Positions 34,871 through 44,280 of a DNA stretch of 64,000 nucleotides are shown here, in pieces. Below the pieces are notes generated by a model. The model was not told the DNA's origin and made no database searches. It was given only the letters and a program-made list of their open reading frames with translations. The stretch comes from Solwaraspora sp. WMMD406. Its GTDB lineage: Bacteria; Actinomycetota; Actinomycetes; Mycobacteriales; Micromonosporaceae. Where the stretch lies: the NCBI RefSeq assembly GCF_029626025.1, contig NZ_JARUBF010000001.1:4278001-4342000 (forward strand), written 5' to 3'. The position numbers and the translations under genes are program-made. The first letter of the stretch is position 1; every line of letters starts with the position of its first letter.

Positions 34871-36295
34871 TCAGTGGGTGGCGGCGAGGGGCCGGGCTGA
34901 GTTGGCGTCGGTGTCGTCGCGGTCGTCTGGTGGGGGCTGGGGTGTGGTGTCGGGGAGGCCGGCTTTGGCGTAGCGGATGAGGAGTTTGACTTCGATGGCG
35001 GCGAGGGTGGCGTAGATGAGGGTGAAGGCGGTGAAGCTGGTGAGGACTTCGGTGAGGGAGACGCTGCGGCTGACGCCGTCGCGGGTGAGCATTTCACCGA
35101 AGACGATCCAGGGTTGGCGGCCCATTTCGGTGAAGATCCAGCCGAAGCTGTTGGCCAGCAGTGGCAGGACGGGCAGGATGAGGCCGGCGCGCAGCAGCCA
35201 GCGGCCGGTGGGGGTGCGGCCGCGGCGGGTGGTCCACAGGGCCCAGAGGGCGATGGCGGCGGCGGCGAGGCCGAATCCGATCATGAAGCGGAAGCTCCAG
35301 TAGGTGACGGGGATGATCGGGGTGTAGCTGCCGGGTCCGTACTGGGCGGCGTATTGGGCTTGGAGGTCGGTGATGCCGTGGACTTCGCCGGTGGGGTCGC
35401 CGGTGGCCAGCCAGGAGAGCAGGTACGGGATTTTGAAGGCCCAGATTTCGCGGCTGCCGTCGAGGGTGCCGACGGTGACGACGGAGAACGAGGCGGGGCT
35501 TTCGGTGGTGTAGAGGGCTTCGGCGGCGGCCATTTTCATGGGTTGGACCTGGGTCATGATTTTGCCTTGGATGTCGCCGGTGCCGATGACGGCGGCGGTG
35601 GCGACGATGGTGGTCCAGGCGCCGAGTTTGGTGGCGGTGCGGAAGGCCGCGGTGTCGGGGCCGTCGGGGTGGCGGATGAGGTGCCAGAGCGCGACGGCGA
35701 GGATGAGGGCGCCGGCGACCATGAAGCAGCCGGCGAGGGTGTGGGGGAAGGTGATGAGGGTGACTTTGTTGGTGAGGACGGCGATGAAGTCGGTGAGTTC
35801 GGCGCGGCCGGTGTCGGGGTTGATGCGGTAGCCGACGGGGTTCTGCATCCAGGAGTTGGCGGCGAGGATGAACCAGGCGCTGATGATGCTGCCGAACGAG
35901 GCGAGCCAGATGGTGGCGAGGTGGAGTGCTTTGGGGAGTCTCCCCCAGCCGAATATCCAGAGTCCGAGGAAGGTGGATTCGAGGAAGAAGGCGAGGAGGG
36001 CTTCGATGGCGAGGGGTACGCCGAAGATGTCGCCGACGAAGCGGGAGTAGTCGCTCCAGTTCATGCCGAATTGGAATTCCTGCACGATGCCGGTGACGAT
36101 GCCCATGGCGAAGTTGATGAGGAATAGTTTTCCGTAGAATTTGGTGAGTTTGAGGTAGCGGTCGTCGCCGGTGCGGTGCCAGGCGGTTTGCAGGATGGCG
36201 ACGAGCAGGGACAGCCCGATGGTGAGGGGGACGAACAGGAAGTGGTAGACGGTGGTGACACCGAACTGCCAGCGGGCTATGTCGAGCGCGTCCAC
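34871..36295 (-). CDS. cydA: cytochrome bd ubiquinol oxidase subunit I
   Basis: A 474-residue subunit with about nine membrane helices and the haem/quinol-binding features of CydA: the b595/d axial His near the N-terminus (RWQFGVTTVYHFLFVPLTIG), GMNWSDYSRFVGDIFGVPLAIEALLAFFLEST, and a Met/His-bearing later region. The Q-loop is of the short type. The GTG start has TTGGGGAG before it. Two overlapping dyads at 36314-36338, about 19 bp upstream of the start, form a likely operator. It is the first gene of cydAB. Confidence 0.95.
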   Translation of the reverse strand: MDALDIARWQFGVTTVYHFLFVPLTIGLSLLVAILQTAWHRTGDDRYLKLTKFYGKLFLINFAMGIVTGIVQEFQFGMNWSDYSRFVGDIFGVPLAIEALLAFFLESTFLGLWIFGWGRLPKALHLATIWLASFGSIISAWFILAANSWMQNPVGYRINPDTGRAELTDFIAVLTNKVTLITFPHTLAGCFMVAGALILAVALWHLIRHPDGPDTAAFRTATKLGAWTTIVATAAVIGTGDIQGKIMTQVQPMKMAAAEALYTTESPASFSVVTVGTLDGSREIWAFKIPYLLSWLATGDPTGEVHGITDLQAQYAAQYGPGSYTPIIPVTYWSFRFMIGFGLAAAAIALWALWTTRRGRTPTGRWLLRAGLILPVLPLLANSFGWIFTEMGRQPWIVFGEMLTRDGVSRSVSLTEVLTSFTAFTLIYATLAAIEVKLLIRYAKAGLPDTTPQPPPDDRDDTDANSARPLAATH

Positions 36296-36313
36296 GCGGG
36301 CTCCCCAACTAGA

Positions 36314-36338
36314 TACTACGAGACGTAGTACATACTAC
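36314..36338. promoter_or_regulatory. overlapping dyads upstream of cydA
   Basis: TACTACG-AGA-CGTAGTA (36314-36330) overlaps GTAGTA-CA-TACTAC (36325-36338), so one TACTAC half site is used three times. The site lies 19-43 bp before the cydA GTG and is AT-rich. The pattern fits a repressor operator covering the promoter, possibly of BlaI/MecI type (tentative). It is not a Rex-type site. Confidence 0.65.
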
Positions 36339-36467
36339 AACGCGTCGTGGACAGGGCCAGGGTCGGCGATCCCCTCTCCCCCGGGTCCTGCGACCCGACC
36401 CACGCCGGAACCCTCGGCCGACCGGCGGCGGTACCGTCGCCGCGCCCTGTGGGACCATCGACGGCTG

Positions 36468-37364
36468 ATGAACACCTCCGTCGACCCATCACCCCGGCCC
36501 TGGCGGGCACCGCTGCTGTGGCGGGCCATGCAGGTCGCCGCCCGGCTCGTCGTCGCGTTGCTCGCCCGGCTGCGGGTCACCGGTGACGTGCCGGACGAGT
36601 GCCGGCACGGCCCGCTGATCCTGGCCGCCAACCACATCAGCCCGTTCGACCCGGTCGCCCTGGCCGCCGCCTGCCGGGTACGGCGGGTCGCCCCACGGTT
36701 CCTGGCCACCGGCGGCCTGTTCCGCGCTCCGGTCGTCGGCGCGGCGATGCGCCGCGCCGGACACATCCGGGTCGACCGGCGGACCACCGCCGTGGCGAAC
36801 GCCCTGCCCGACGCGGCGGCGGCGGTGCGAGCCGGCTCGGTGGTGCTGGTCTATCCGGAGGGGCGGATCGGTCTGGATCCGGGGATGTGGCCGGAGCGCG
36901 GCAAGACCGGCACGGCGCGGCTGGCGTTGGCCACCGGGGCGGTGGTGGTCCCGGTCGCCCAGTGGGGGGCGCACGCGGTGTTGCCGTACGCGGCGCCTCG
37001 TGGGTTGCTCCCGGCGGTGTTGCGGGCTTTGCTGCGCCGGCCGGTGATCCGGGTGCACTTCGGTGACCCGGTGGACCTGGCCGGGATCGACGTCGGGCGG
37101 CCGGGTGCGGCGCAACGCGCCACCGGGCGGATCATCGACGCGGTCACCGACGCGCTGGCGGGGGTGCGGCCCGACGAACCGGAGGGTCCCCGTCACGTCG
37201 ACCCCACCCGTCCGGTGGACCCGACCCGGCGACACCGCCGTCACCGGGCGGACACGACCGGCGCAGGGTCGGACGGGCTGGCGCCGGGCGAGCCGACGGC
37301 GCGACGCGAACAGGTGAGCGCGTCGGACGAGGTCGACGGGTCAGGGCCTGGGCCGCTGCCGTAG
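36468..37364 (+). CDS. 1-acyl-sn-glycerol-3-phosphate acyltransferase (PlsC family)
   Basis: A 298-residue membrane-associated acyltransferase. It has the NHISPFD (NHxxxxD, ~57) catalytic motif, the RFLATGGLF segment, VYPEGRIG (~124) for acceptor binding, and VVVPVAQWGAHAVLP. It would transfer an acyl chain to lysophosphatidate or a similar acceptor. The last ~70 residues are an Arg/Asp/Pro-rich disordered tail that is unusual for the family and may be an artefact of extension. The ATG at MNTSVDPS is the first suitable start. It is divergent from cydA. Confidence 0.85.
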   Translation: MNTSVDPSPRPWRAPLLWRAMQVAARLVVALLARLRVTGDVPDECRHGPLILAANHISPFDPVALAAACRVRRVAPRFLATGGLFRAPVVGAAMRRAGHIRVDRRTTAVANALPDAAAAVRAGSVVLVYPEGRIGLDPGMWPERGKTGTARLALATGAVVVPVAQWGAHAVLPYAAPRGLLPAVLRALLRRPVIRVHFGDPVDLAGIDVGRPGAAQRATGRIIDAVTDALAGVRPDEPEGPRHVDPTRPVDPTRRHRRHRADTTGAGSDGLAPGEPTARREQVSASDEVDGSGPGPLP

Positions 37365-37877
37365 GTAGGCGATGACCGCCTCACGGGTGGTGCGGACCCC
37401 GAACACGTCGCGGGCCTGGGCGATACGGCGGTTCGCGGTCCGCAGCGACAGGAACTCGGCGGCGGCCGCCGCCGCGATCGTCTCGCCGTTGGCGAGCCGT
37501 TCCAGCAGGGCCCGCTGTTCGGGGACCAGGGCGACCGGGTCGTCGCCGGAGTCGGGTCGGCCCTGCTCGTGCGGTTCGGCGTCCCGGTGCACCACGCCGA
37601 GTCGGCTCAGGTCGTCGACCAGGGCGCGGCCGAGGTCGCCGTACGGATCGCAGATGGCGACGACGGCGGCGCCCCGGGCGGCGGCGAGCACCGCGAGCGC
37701 GGCGGTGTCGGCGTCGGGAACCCGGCCGTAGAGGGCCAGGCGGATACCGGTGACGTCCCAGGTGGCGTCGGGTAGGGCGAACCCTTCCCGGGTGTTCCAG
37801 CCGGCTCTGGCCAGGCGGCGCAGCACACCGGTCGCGTCGGCGGCCGAGTCGAGGACGTAGTGCGGTGCGTCGGTCAC
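37341..37877 (-). CDS. LuxR-type helix-turn-helix protein without receiver
   Basis: A 178-residue protein. The N-terminal ~105 residues (YVLDSAADATGVLRRLARAGW, IRLALYGRVPDADTAALAVLAA) look like a degenerate sensor-type alpha/beta fold. The C-terminus (LVPEQRALLERLANGETIAAAAAAEFLSLRTANRRIAQARDVFGV) is a LuxR-like DNA-binding domain. No phospho-acceptor Asp pattern is clear. Its ATG overlaps the stop of the large LuxR regulator upstream (ATGA), so the two are made together and may work as a pair. The target is unknown. Confidence 0.75.
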   Translation of the reverse strand: MTDAPHYVLDSAADATGVLRRLARAGWNTREGFALPDATWDVTGIRLALYGRVPDADTAALAVLAAARGAAVVAICDPYGDLGRALVDDLSRLGVVHRDAEPHEQGRPDSGDDPVALVPEQRALLERLANGETIAAAAAAEFLSLRTANRRIAQARDVFGVRTTREAVIAYLRQRPRP

Positions 37878-40609
37878 CGGAGGTCCTCCCCGGCGGTGGC
37901 CAAGGCGGCCGCTTCGGTGCGGGTACGGGCGCCGAGCTTACGCATCCCGGCCCGTACGTGGGTTTCCACTGTTTCGGCGGAGATGCCCAGCTGGTTGGCG
38001 ATGCGGCGGGTGGGTTCGCCCTGGGCGACGAGCCGCAGGACGTCGCGTTCCCGGCCGGTCAGCTGTTCGCCGCTGCGCGGGCCGCGTTCGTCGCGACGGA
38101 CGGCGTGGCGGCGCAGGGCGCGGCGGGTGCGGCCGAGGAGCACGACCAGTCCGGCGTGCGCGGCGAGGGATTCGGCGGCGAGCAGCGCCGGTACGGCCCG
38201 TCGCGGGTCCGGTTCGTGGAGTCCGTGGGCGAGCAGGCAGCGGACCTGTTCCCGCACGGCGGTGTCGCGCCAGCCGTGTGCGGCCTGGCTGAACCGTTGC
38301 GGGTCGGTGTGGTCCCAGGCGGCGAGGGTGTCGGCGACCGCCGGTAGCTGCCGTTCGGCGGCCGGCGGGGGGTCGGGGGGTGCGGGGGCACCGTCGTAGC
38401 CGGCCCACCGGGCGGTGATCCGGCGCAGGCCGTCGAGCAGCGGCGGCGCGCCGGACGGGGTGTCGCCGGCGGCGCTCGCCTTGTCGGGTTGGCCGTCGAG
38501 CCAGGCGGCTTCCCGGGCGACCCAGTCGAGGAGGGCGGTGACGGCGGCGGGGGCCGGTGCGCGGGTGGCCAGGCGGGCGCGGGCGGGGGCGAGGAGTCCG
38601 CTGTCGGCCTGGACGAGGCTGGCGGCGGCGACGGCGTAGCCGTGCGCGGCGGCCGGCAGGGCGCGGTCGGTGAGGTCGGTGGCGGCCCGGACCAGCGGGT
38701 CACCGCCGGCCGGCCCGGGCCCGTCGACGGGGGCCGCGGCGGCGGGGTTCGGTCCGCCGGGGTCGCGGGTGTCCGCGTCGGCGGGCGGGGCGGGGTCGCC
38801 GCGCAGGGCCAGGCACCACAGTCGGGCGGCGACGAACCGGGTCTGCCAGCTGTAGGCCAGGTCGGCGGCGCAGGCGTCGCCGGCGGCCAGCGCGGTGTGG
38901 GCGGCTTCGGTGAGTCGTCCGTCGGCGGTCAGGGTCTCCACCAGCTGCCAGGCGCTCCACCGGGCGGTCAGCAGGTCGCCGGCGGCACCGGCGGCGGCGG
39001 CTGTGGTGGCCAGGGCGTATTCCCAGCCGGGGGCGCGGTCGGCGGCGAGCGCGGCGGCGAGCGCGGCGCGCAGGCCGAGATGCTGGGGGCTGGTGCCGTG
39101 GCGGGCGGTGACGGCGGCGGCGCGGACCGGCGCGGCGGCCGGGTCGGTGGCGAGGTCGGCCAGTAGGAGGACCCGGTCGCGGGCGGCGACGACGTCGGGT
39201 GCGGCGTCGTCGGGCACGGGTGTGGCGGCGGCGCGGGCGGCGGCCGGGTCACCGGCGTGCAGCAGGGCTTCGGCGCGTAGGACGGCGGCGTCGACGCCGA
39301 GCAGGCCGGCGGCGGTGAGGACTTGGACGGCGCGGCCGGGGCGGCCGGCGGCCAGGGCGGCGCGGGCGGCGGCCAGCCGGGTGTCGGCGGTGGCGGCGGG
39401 CTGGTCGCCGGCGAACAGCAGCAGGTCGGCGCGGGCGCCGCTGGTGGTGGCGGTGGCGGCGGCGGTGACGGCGCGCTGGTAGGCGGCGGTGGCGTCGCCG
39501 GCGGCGGCGAGGTGCCGGACGGCCTGGGTGTCGTCGGTGACGAGGTCGGCGAGGCGGCGGTGCAGGGCGCGGCGGCTGGTGTCGTCGAGCAGGCCGGCGG
39601 CGACGTCGGCCTGGTACGGCGACACGGGGGCGGCCAGGCCGTCGGGGTCGACGGTGACGATGGTCGCGTCGACGAGTTCGGTGACGCCGGGGCCGAGTAG
39701 CGCGGCGGGTGCGGGGCGGCCGAGCAGGCCGAGCGCGGCCAGGGCGGTGCGGGCCGGGCGGGTCAGGTCGGCGAGGGCGGCGGCGACCGCGTAGGTGACC
39801 TGGTCGAGGTCGTCGCCGACGGGTGGGGTGGGCGCGGCCGGGCCGCCGGTGGCGGTTGCGGTGCCGTGGGTGCGGGCGGCGTGTCGGGCCAGGGCGTGCG
39901 CGGCCAGCGGGTTGCCGCCGGCGCGGCGGGTCAACGTCGCGGTGGTGGTGTCGTCGATGGCGGGGGCGAGGCGGCGGATCAGGGCGGCGATGGTCGGCGG
40001 GGGCAGGGCCGGCACCGGCAGCCAGGTGGCGTCGTCGGCGCGTAGCGGGGCCAGCGCGGCCGGGGGCAGGTGGTGCGGGGTGCGCAGGGCGACGACGACG
40101 CGGCAGTGGCGGGCCAGGGCCGGCAGGGCGGCGATGGTCAGCGGGTCGGCCCAGTGCAGGTCGTCGAGGACGAGGAGGCCGTGGCGCAGCCGGGACCGGA
40201 CCGCTTCGGCCAGCAGGTGCGGGTCGTGGGTGGGTAGCCGGACCCGTACGGCGCGGCTCAGCGGCAGGGCGGGGACGTGCCGGAGCGCGGACAGGCCGCC
40301 GCCGGTGTGCGTCGGGCCGGGGAAGGCGGCGCGGACGCGCCGCAGCAGGGTGCTGCGGCCGCAGCCGGGCGGGCCGGTGACGACGACCAGGCCGGGGCGG
40401 GTCAGTCTTTGGGTGACGGCGGTGACGGCGGTGTCGAACGGGTCGGCCGGCCTGGCTCGCCGGCCGGTGTCGGTGCCGCCGGAGGCAGCGGTGGAGGTGG
40501 GGCCGGCGGTCGTGGCGGATCGGGCGGGGTGGTCGGCGTCGCCCGCCACGGTGGGTTCGCCGTGGCGTGGCGGGCGGGCGGCGTGGCCGCCGCCGGCTGG
40601 GTGCCGCAC
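37874..40609 (-). CDS. large LuxR-family ATP-binding regulator (LAL/MalT-like)
   Basis: A 911-residue regulator. An N-terminal STAND-type ATPase has Walker A GPPGCGRST (~62) and Walker B GLLVLDDLHWAD (~125). A long Ala-rich region of TPR-like helices (~350-840) and a C-terminal LuxR HTH (LTGRERDVLRLVAQGEPTRRIANQLGISAETVETHVRAGMRKLG) follow. The GTG at 40609 is chosen because GGGAGG lies just upstream and the frame before it is not protein-like. LAL proteins usually activate secondary-metabolite or sugar genes. Divergent from it are the dynamin genes, with a dyad between (40665-40682). Confidence 0.82.
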   Translation of the reverse strand: MRHPAGGGHAARPPRHGEPTVAGDADHPARSATTAGPTSTAASGGTDTGRRARPADPFDTAVTAVTQRLTRPGLVVVTGPPGCGRSTLLRRVRAAFPGPTHTGGGLSALRHVPALPLSRAVRVRLPTHDPHLLAEAVRSRLRHGLLVLDDLHWADPLTIAALPALARHCRVVVALRTPHHLPPAALAPLRADDATWLPVPALPPPTIAALIRRLAPAIDDTTTATLTRRAGGNPLAAHALARHAARTHGTATATGGPAAPTPPVGDDLDQVTYAVAAALADLTRPARTALAALGLLGRPAPAALLGPGVTELVDATIVTVDPDGLAAPVSPYQADVAAGLLDDTSRRALHRRLADLVTDDTQAVRHLAAAGDATAAYQRAVTAAATATTSGARADLLLFAGDQPAATADTRLAAARAALAAGRPGRAVQVLTAAGLLGVDAAVLRAEALLHAGDPAAARAAATPVPDDAAPDVVAARDRVLLLADLATDPAAAPVRAAAVTARHGTSPQHLGLRAALAAALAADRAPGWEYALATTAAAAGAAGDLLTARWSAWQLVETLTADGRLTEAAHTALAAGDACAADLAYSWQTRFVAARLWCLALRGDPAPPADADTRDPGGPNPAAAAPVDGPGPAGGDPLVRAATDLTDRALPAAAHGYAVAAASLVQADSGLLAPARARLATRAPAPAAVTALLDWVAREAAWLDGQPDKASAAGDTPSGAPPLLDGLRRITARWAGYDGAPAPPDPPPAAERQLPAVADTLAAWDHTDPQRFSQAAHGWRDTAVREQVRCLLAHGLHEPDPRRAVPALLAAESLAAHAGLVVLLGRTRRALRRHAVRRDERGPRSGEQLTGRERDVLRLVAQGEPTRRIANQLGISAETVETHVRAGMRKLGARTRTEAAALATAGEDLR

Positions 40610-40664
40610 TCGTCCTCCCGCAACAGCTCGTCGCCCCGACCGGCGAAGGTGGCACGAACATGGG

Positions 40665-40682
40665 ATCCTGCGCCGGCAGGAT
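40665..40682. promoter_or_regulatory. dyad in the divergent promoter region
   Basis: ATCCTGC-GCCG-GCAGGAT, a perfect 7-bp-arm inverted repeat, lies 56 bp from the LAL regulator start and 132 bp from the first dynamin start. It is a candidate operator for either promoter. Confidence 0.45.
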
Positions 40683-40813
40683 ATTCGTAGTGTGGATGTC
40701 GGCGGTGGGCGCACCGCCCATGCCCTGGTGTCGGGAGGACGACCAGCGAGATGAGTGTGAACCACCGCCCGACGTCTGTCATTGTCGCCGACCGCGTGGG
40801 TGGGTGACCAATC

Positions 40814-42418
40814 GTGGGCGCTGGTCCGTTGAGTAGCCGGGTAGCGGCGTTGTGTGACGAGGTGGGGCCGCGGGTCGGTCCGCGCACCGCTGGTGAGGTG
40901 CTGCGGGTGCGTCGCCGGCTCGACGAGCCGTTGCGGGTGGCGATCGCCGGGCGCCTGAAGGCGGGAAAGTCGACGCTGGTCAACGCGTTGATCGGGCGGC
41001 GGGTGGCGCCGACGGAGGTCGGTGAGTGCACCCGCATCGTGACCCAGTTCCGGTACGGCACCGCCGACCGGGTGGACGTGGTGCGCCGGGACGGGTCCCG
41101 GTCGAGTCTGCCGTTGGACGCCGCCGGGATGATCCCGCAGCGGCTGGGGGTGCCGAGGGCGCAGATCGCGTTCGTCGACGTCACGTTGACCAGTGACCAT
41201 CTGCGGGAGTTGACGGTGATCGACACTCCCGGTCTGTCGTCGACCAGCGCCGGGGTCAGTGAGTCGGCGCAGCGGTTCCTGTTCGCCGCCGGTGGCGGGT
41301 CCGGTCCGGGCGGTGACGGTGGCGGTGACGCGGACGGGGTGGACGCCGGGGTCGACGCCACGGCGCCGTTCGACGCCGGTATAGACGACGACTCGGTGGG
41401 CGCGGTGTCCGGCGCCGAGGCGATCATCTACGTGTTCACCCAGTCGGTGCGCGACGACGACGTACGGGCGTTGGAGGCGTTCCGGTCGGTGTCGGCGCGG
41501 CTGTCGAGCAATCCGATCAACTCGCTGGGGTTGTTCAACAAGGTCGACAAGTTGGTGGCCGGTACGGCCGACCCGTGGCCGGTGGCGGGGCCGTTGGCGG
41601 CCGATCAGACGCGGGTGCTGCGGCGGGTGGTGTCCGACGTGGTGCCGGTGGTGGGGTTGCTGGCCGAGACGACCGAGGCCGGCCGGTTGACCGCCGCCGA
41701 CTGTGAGGCGCTGCGGACGTTGGCCGGGTTGCCGTCGGCGCAGCGGATGGTGTTGTTGGCGTCGGTGGACCTGTTCGTGTCGCGGGACTGCCCGGTCCCC
41801 CGCCCGCAGCGGGAGCGGCTGCTGCGGCTGCTGGACCTGTACGGCATCGGGTTCGCCGTGGCGCAGTTGAGCGCGGCGCCGCAGTTGGCCTCCGGTGACC
41901 TGGTGCGCACGTTGTTCGCCGCGTCCGGGTTTCCCCGGCTGCGGCACACCCTGGACGAGGCGTTCCGGTGGCGGACCGACGCGATCAAGGCCGGCTGGGG
42001 TCTGTCCAGCTTGGAGAAGGTGGCGAGTCACACCGCGCACCCCGCCGACCGGGAGACGTTGCGGGACGCGATCGAGCGGCTGCTGCACCAGCCGGAGTAC
42101 CACCGGCTGCGGTTGCTGGAGGTGGCGCAGTTGGTGACCACGGGCAGCGTGGAGTTGCCGGAGTCTATGGAGCAGGAACTGACCCGGCTGGCGTTGTCGA
42201 CCGACCCGCGGTGGGTGTTGGACCTGCCGAGCGCCGGGGTGGATCAGCTGGTGGCGGCGGCGGTGGAGGCGGCCACCCGGTGGCGGGTGTTCGCGGTGGC
42301 CGGGGCGTCTCCGGCGCAGTCGCGGGTGGCGCTGGTGGCGCACCGTGGATTCCACCTGCTGTCGCAGCAGGTGAGGACGCAGTCCGCGCAGACCGGTCCG
42401 GGGGTGGGGGGCCGATGA
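40814..42418 (+). CDS. dynamin-like GTPase (first of pair)
   Basis: A 534-residue GTPase: P-loop GRLKAGKSTLVNALIG (~46-61), switch Thr in VGECTRIV (~75), DTPGLSS (~138), and LFNKVDKL (~238) as the nucleotide-specificity site. An acidic Gly/Asp-rich insert (~155-195: GGGSGPGGDGGGDADGVDAGVDATAP) interrupts the GTPase domain. The C-terminal half is helical. The pair corresponds in type to mycobacterial IniA/IniC and streptomycete DynA/DynB, which remodel membranes during septation or envelope stress. No clear membrane helix is present. The next gene starts in an ATGA overlap. Confidence 0.87.
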   Translation: MGAGPLSSRVAALCDEVGPRVGPRTAGEVLRVRRRLDEPLRVAIAGRLKAGKSTLVNALIGRRVAPTEVGECTRIVTQFRYGTADRVDVVRRDGSRSSLPLDAAGMIPQRLGVPRAQIAFVDVTLTSDHLRELTVIDTPGLSSTSAGVSESAQRFLFAAGGGSGPGGDGGGDADGVDAGVDATAPFDAGIDDDSVGAVSGAEAIIYVFTQSVRDDDVRALEAFRSVSARLSSNPINSLGLFNKVDKLVAGTADPWPVAGPLAADQTRVLRRVVSDVVPVVGLLAETTEAGRLTAADCEALRTLAGLPSAQRMVLLASVDLFVSRDCPVPRPQRERLLRLLDLYGIGFAVAQLSAAPQLASGDLVRTLFAASGFPRLRHTLDEAFRWRTDAIKAGWGLSSLEKVASHTAHPADRETLRDAIERLLHQPEYHRLRLLEVAQLVTTGSVELPESMEQELTRLALSTDPRWVLDLPSAGVDQLVAAAVEAATRWRVFAVAGASPAQSRVALVAHRGFHLLSQQVRTQSAQTGPGVGGR

Positions 42419-44280
42419 GCGGCGGGCCGTCTCCGGCGGCGTTGGGCGGGTTGCTGTCCGGCGCGGTCGACACCTGTCTGGGGTTCGTCCGGGGGCTCGA
42501 CCCGGACGCCGCCGTGGAGATCGACGCGCTACGGCGCCGGGAGGTGACCCGGCCGTCGATCGTGGTGGTCGGGGAAACGAAACGCGGCAAGAGTTCGCTG
42601 GTCAACGCGTTGATCGGGGTGACGGATCTGTCGCCGGTGGACGCGGCGGTGGCGACGTCGGCGTACCTGGAGTTCGCGCACGGGCCCCGGCCGGCGGCGC
42701 GGGCGTTCGTGCCGGGCCGTGAGGATCCGGTGCCGGTGCCGGTGGATCGGCTGCGGGACTGGGGCACCGTGCTGGGGCGGCTGCCGGACGGGACCCGTCC
42801 GCCCCGGCGCATCGAGGTGGACCATCCGGCGCCGCTGCTGCAATACCTGTCGCTGGTGGACACCCCGGGTACCGGTGGTCTCGATCCGGCGCACACCGAG
42901 ATCGCGTTGGCCGCCGTGGAGCGGGCCGCCGCGTTGCTGTTCGTGGTCGACGCGTCGACGCCGTTCACCCGGCCGGAGATGGACTTCCTGATCGAGGCGA
43001 GCAAACGGGTCAACGTGGTGGTGTTCGCCCTGACCAAGGTCGACGCCTATCCGGGGTGGCGCACGATCCTGGCCGACAACCAGGCCCAGTTGCAGGCGCA
43101 CGCTCCCCGGTTCGCCGCCGCCGGCTGGTTCCCGGTGTCGGCGCGGCTGGCGGAGTTGGCGTTGACGGTGCCGCCGGAGGCCGCCACCGAACTGGTCGGC
43201 GAGTCGCGGGTGGCGCCGCTGCAGCACGCGTTGGTCGAGTTGGCCGGCAAGGGGCATCTGTTGGCGCAGGCCAACGTGCTGCGGACGATCCGCAGTGAAC
43301 TGGTGCGCCTCGACCTGGCGGCCGGGCAGCGGATCGCCGCCTGCGATCCGGATCCGTCGGAGGTGGCGCGGGCCCGGGAGGAACGCGCGGCGGTGGCCGC
43401 CCGCAAGCGGACCGAGTCGCGGCAGTGGTCGTTGGCGTTGAACACCGAGACGCAGCGGGCCCGGGTCGAGGCCACGGGTCGGCTGCGGACCGCGATCGGC
43501 GGCCTGCAGGAGCATTTCCTGACCCGGATCGAGGCCGCCCGTGGGGAGACGTTGAAGAACCTGCCGGGTGAGGTGGACCAGGCGTTGCACGCGTTGTCGC
43601 TGAGGTTCTCCCACGATCTGGAGTTCCGGTTCCGTAAGGTCGCCGAACGCACGTTGGCGCAGGTGTTCGGGCCGCAGGAGTTGCAGTTCGTGCTGCAGCG
43701 GATCAACGGCACGTTGCGGCACGCCCTGGCGACCCGGCCCCGGCGCGAAGGCGGTGGCGCCGACAACATGATGATCGCGTTGTCGGCCGGGGGGATGGCG
43801 TTCATGGCGGGTCGGGGCGCGGCGGCGGGGGCGTCGGCGTTGGGCGCCGGGGCGCTGGTCGGCGGCGGCCTGCTGATCCCGGTCGCCGGGCTCGGTCTGG
43901 GGTTGGCCGCCGGAGCGTTCATCCTCTACCGGCGGCGGGTGGCCAGCGACCGGCAGCAGGCCCGGGTGTGGCTGCGGGAGGTGCTCGGTGAGGCCCGTGC
44001 GGCGCTGGCCGACGAGGTGGTGCAGCGGTTCACCGACCTGCAGTACGCGTTGACGTTGGCCTTGGACGACGCGATCGAACGGCGGTTGGCGCAGCTCGAC
44101 GCGCACATCGCCGAGATCGACAAGGCGTTGGCGCAGGACAAGGCCAGCCGGGCCAAGCGGCGGGCGGCGTTGCAGAGCCGCCGGGACACGATCCGGGCCC
44201 GGGTCAAGCAGGTCGACGAGGTGCTCAGCCGCGCCCGGACGCTGTCTCCGGCGCCGACGTCAGGGACGGCGACACGATGA
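42415..44280 (+). CDS. dynamin-like GTPase with membrane segment (second of pair)
   Basis: A 621-residue GTPase: P-loop VVGETKRGKSSLVNALIG (~50-67), DTPGTGGLDP (~150), FALTKVDAY (~205), a long coiled-coil middle, a hydrophobic double-helix region near residues 455-505 (MIALSAGGMAFMAGRGAAAG, GGGLLIPVAGLGLGLAAGAFILY), and a basic C-terminal coiled coil. Such a hairpin anchors bacterial dynamins in the membrane. It overlaps the first GTPase by 4 bp and is followed by the acidic protein gene through another ATGA overlap, so the three form one translational unit. Confidence 0.87.
   Translation: MSGGPSPAALGGLLSGAVDTCLGFVRGLDPDAAVEIDALRRREVTRPSIVVVGETKRGKSSLVNALIGVTDLSPVDAAVATSAYLEFAHGPRPAARAFVPGREDPVPVPVDRLRDWGTVLGRLPDGTRPPRRIEVDHPAPLLQYLSLVDTPGTGGLDPAHTEIALAAVERAAALLFVVDASTPFTRPEMDFLIEASKRVNVVVFALTKVDAYPGWRTILADNQAQLQAHAPRFAAAGWFPVSARLAELALTVPPEAATELVGESRVAPLQHALVELAGKGHLLAQANVLRTIRSELVRLDLAAGQRIAACDPDPSEVARAREERAAVAARKRTESRQWSLALNTETQRARVEATGRLRTAIGGLQEHFLTRIEAARGETLKNLPGEVDQALHALSLRFSHDLEFRFRKVAERTLAQVFGPQELQFVLQRINGTLRHALATRPRREGGGADNMMIALSAGGMAFMAGRGAAAGASALGAGALVGGGLLIPVAGLGLGLAAGAFILYRRRVASDRQQARVWLREVLGEARAALADEVVQRFTDLQYALTLALDDAIERRLAQLDAHIAEIDKALAQDKASRAKRRAALQSRRDTIRARVKQVDEVLSRARTLSPAPTSGTATR

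Noticed and set aside
37874-42355. Extension of the LAL regulator to a ~1490-residue protein
   Set aside because: The extra part runs antisense to the first dynamin gene and is Arg/His/Gln-rich; a GTG with a good ribosome site at 40609 starts the folded part.
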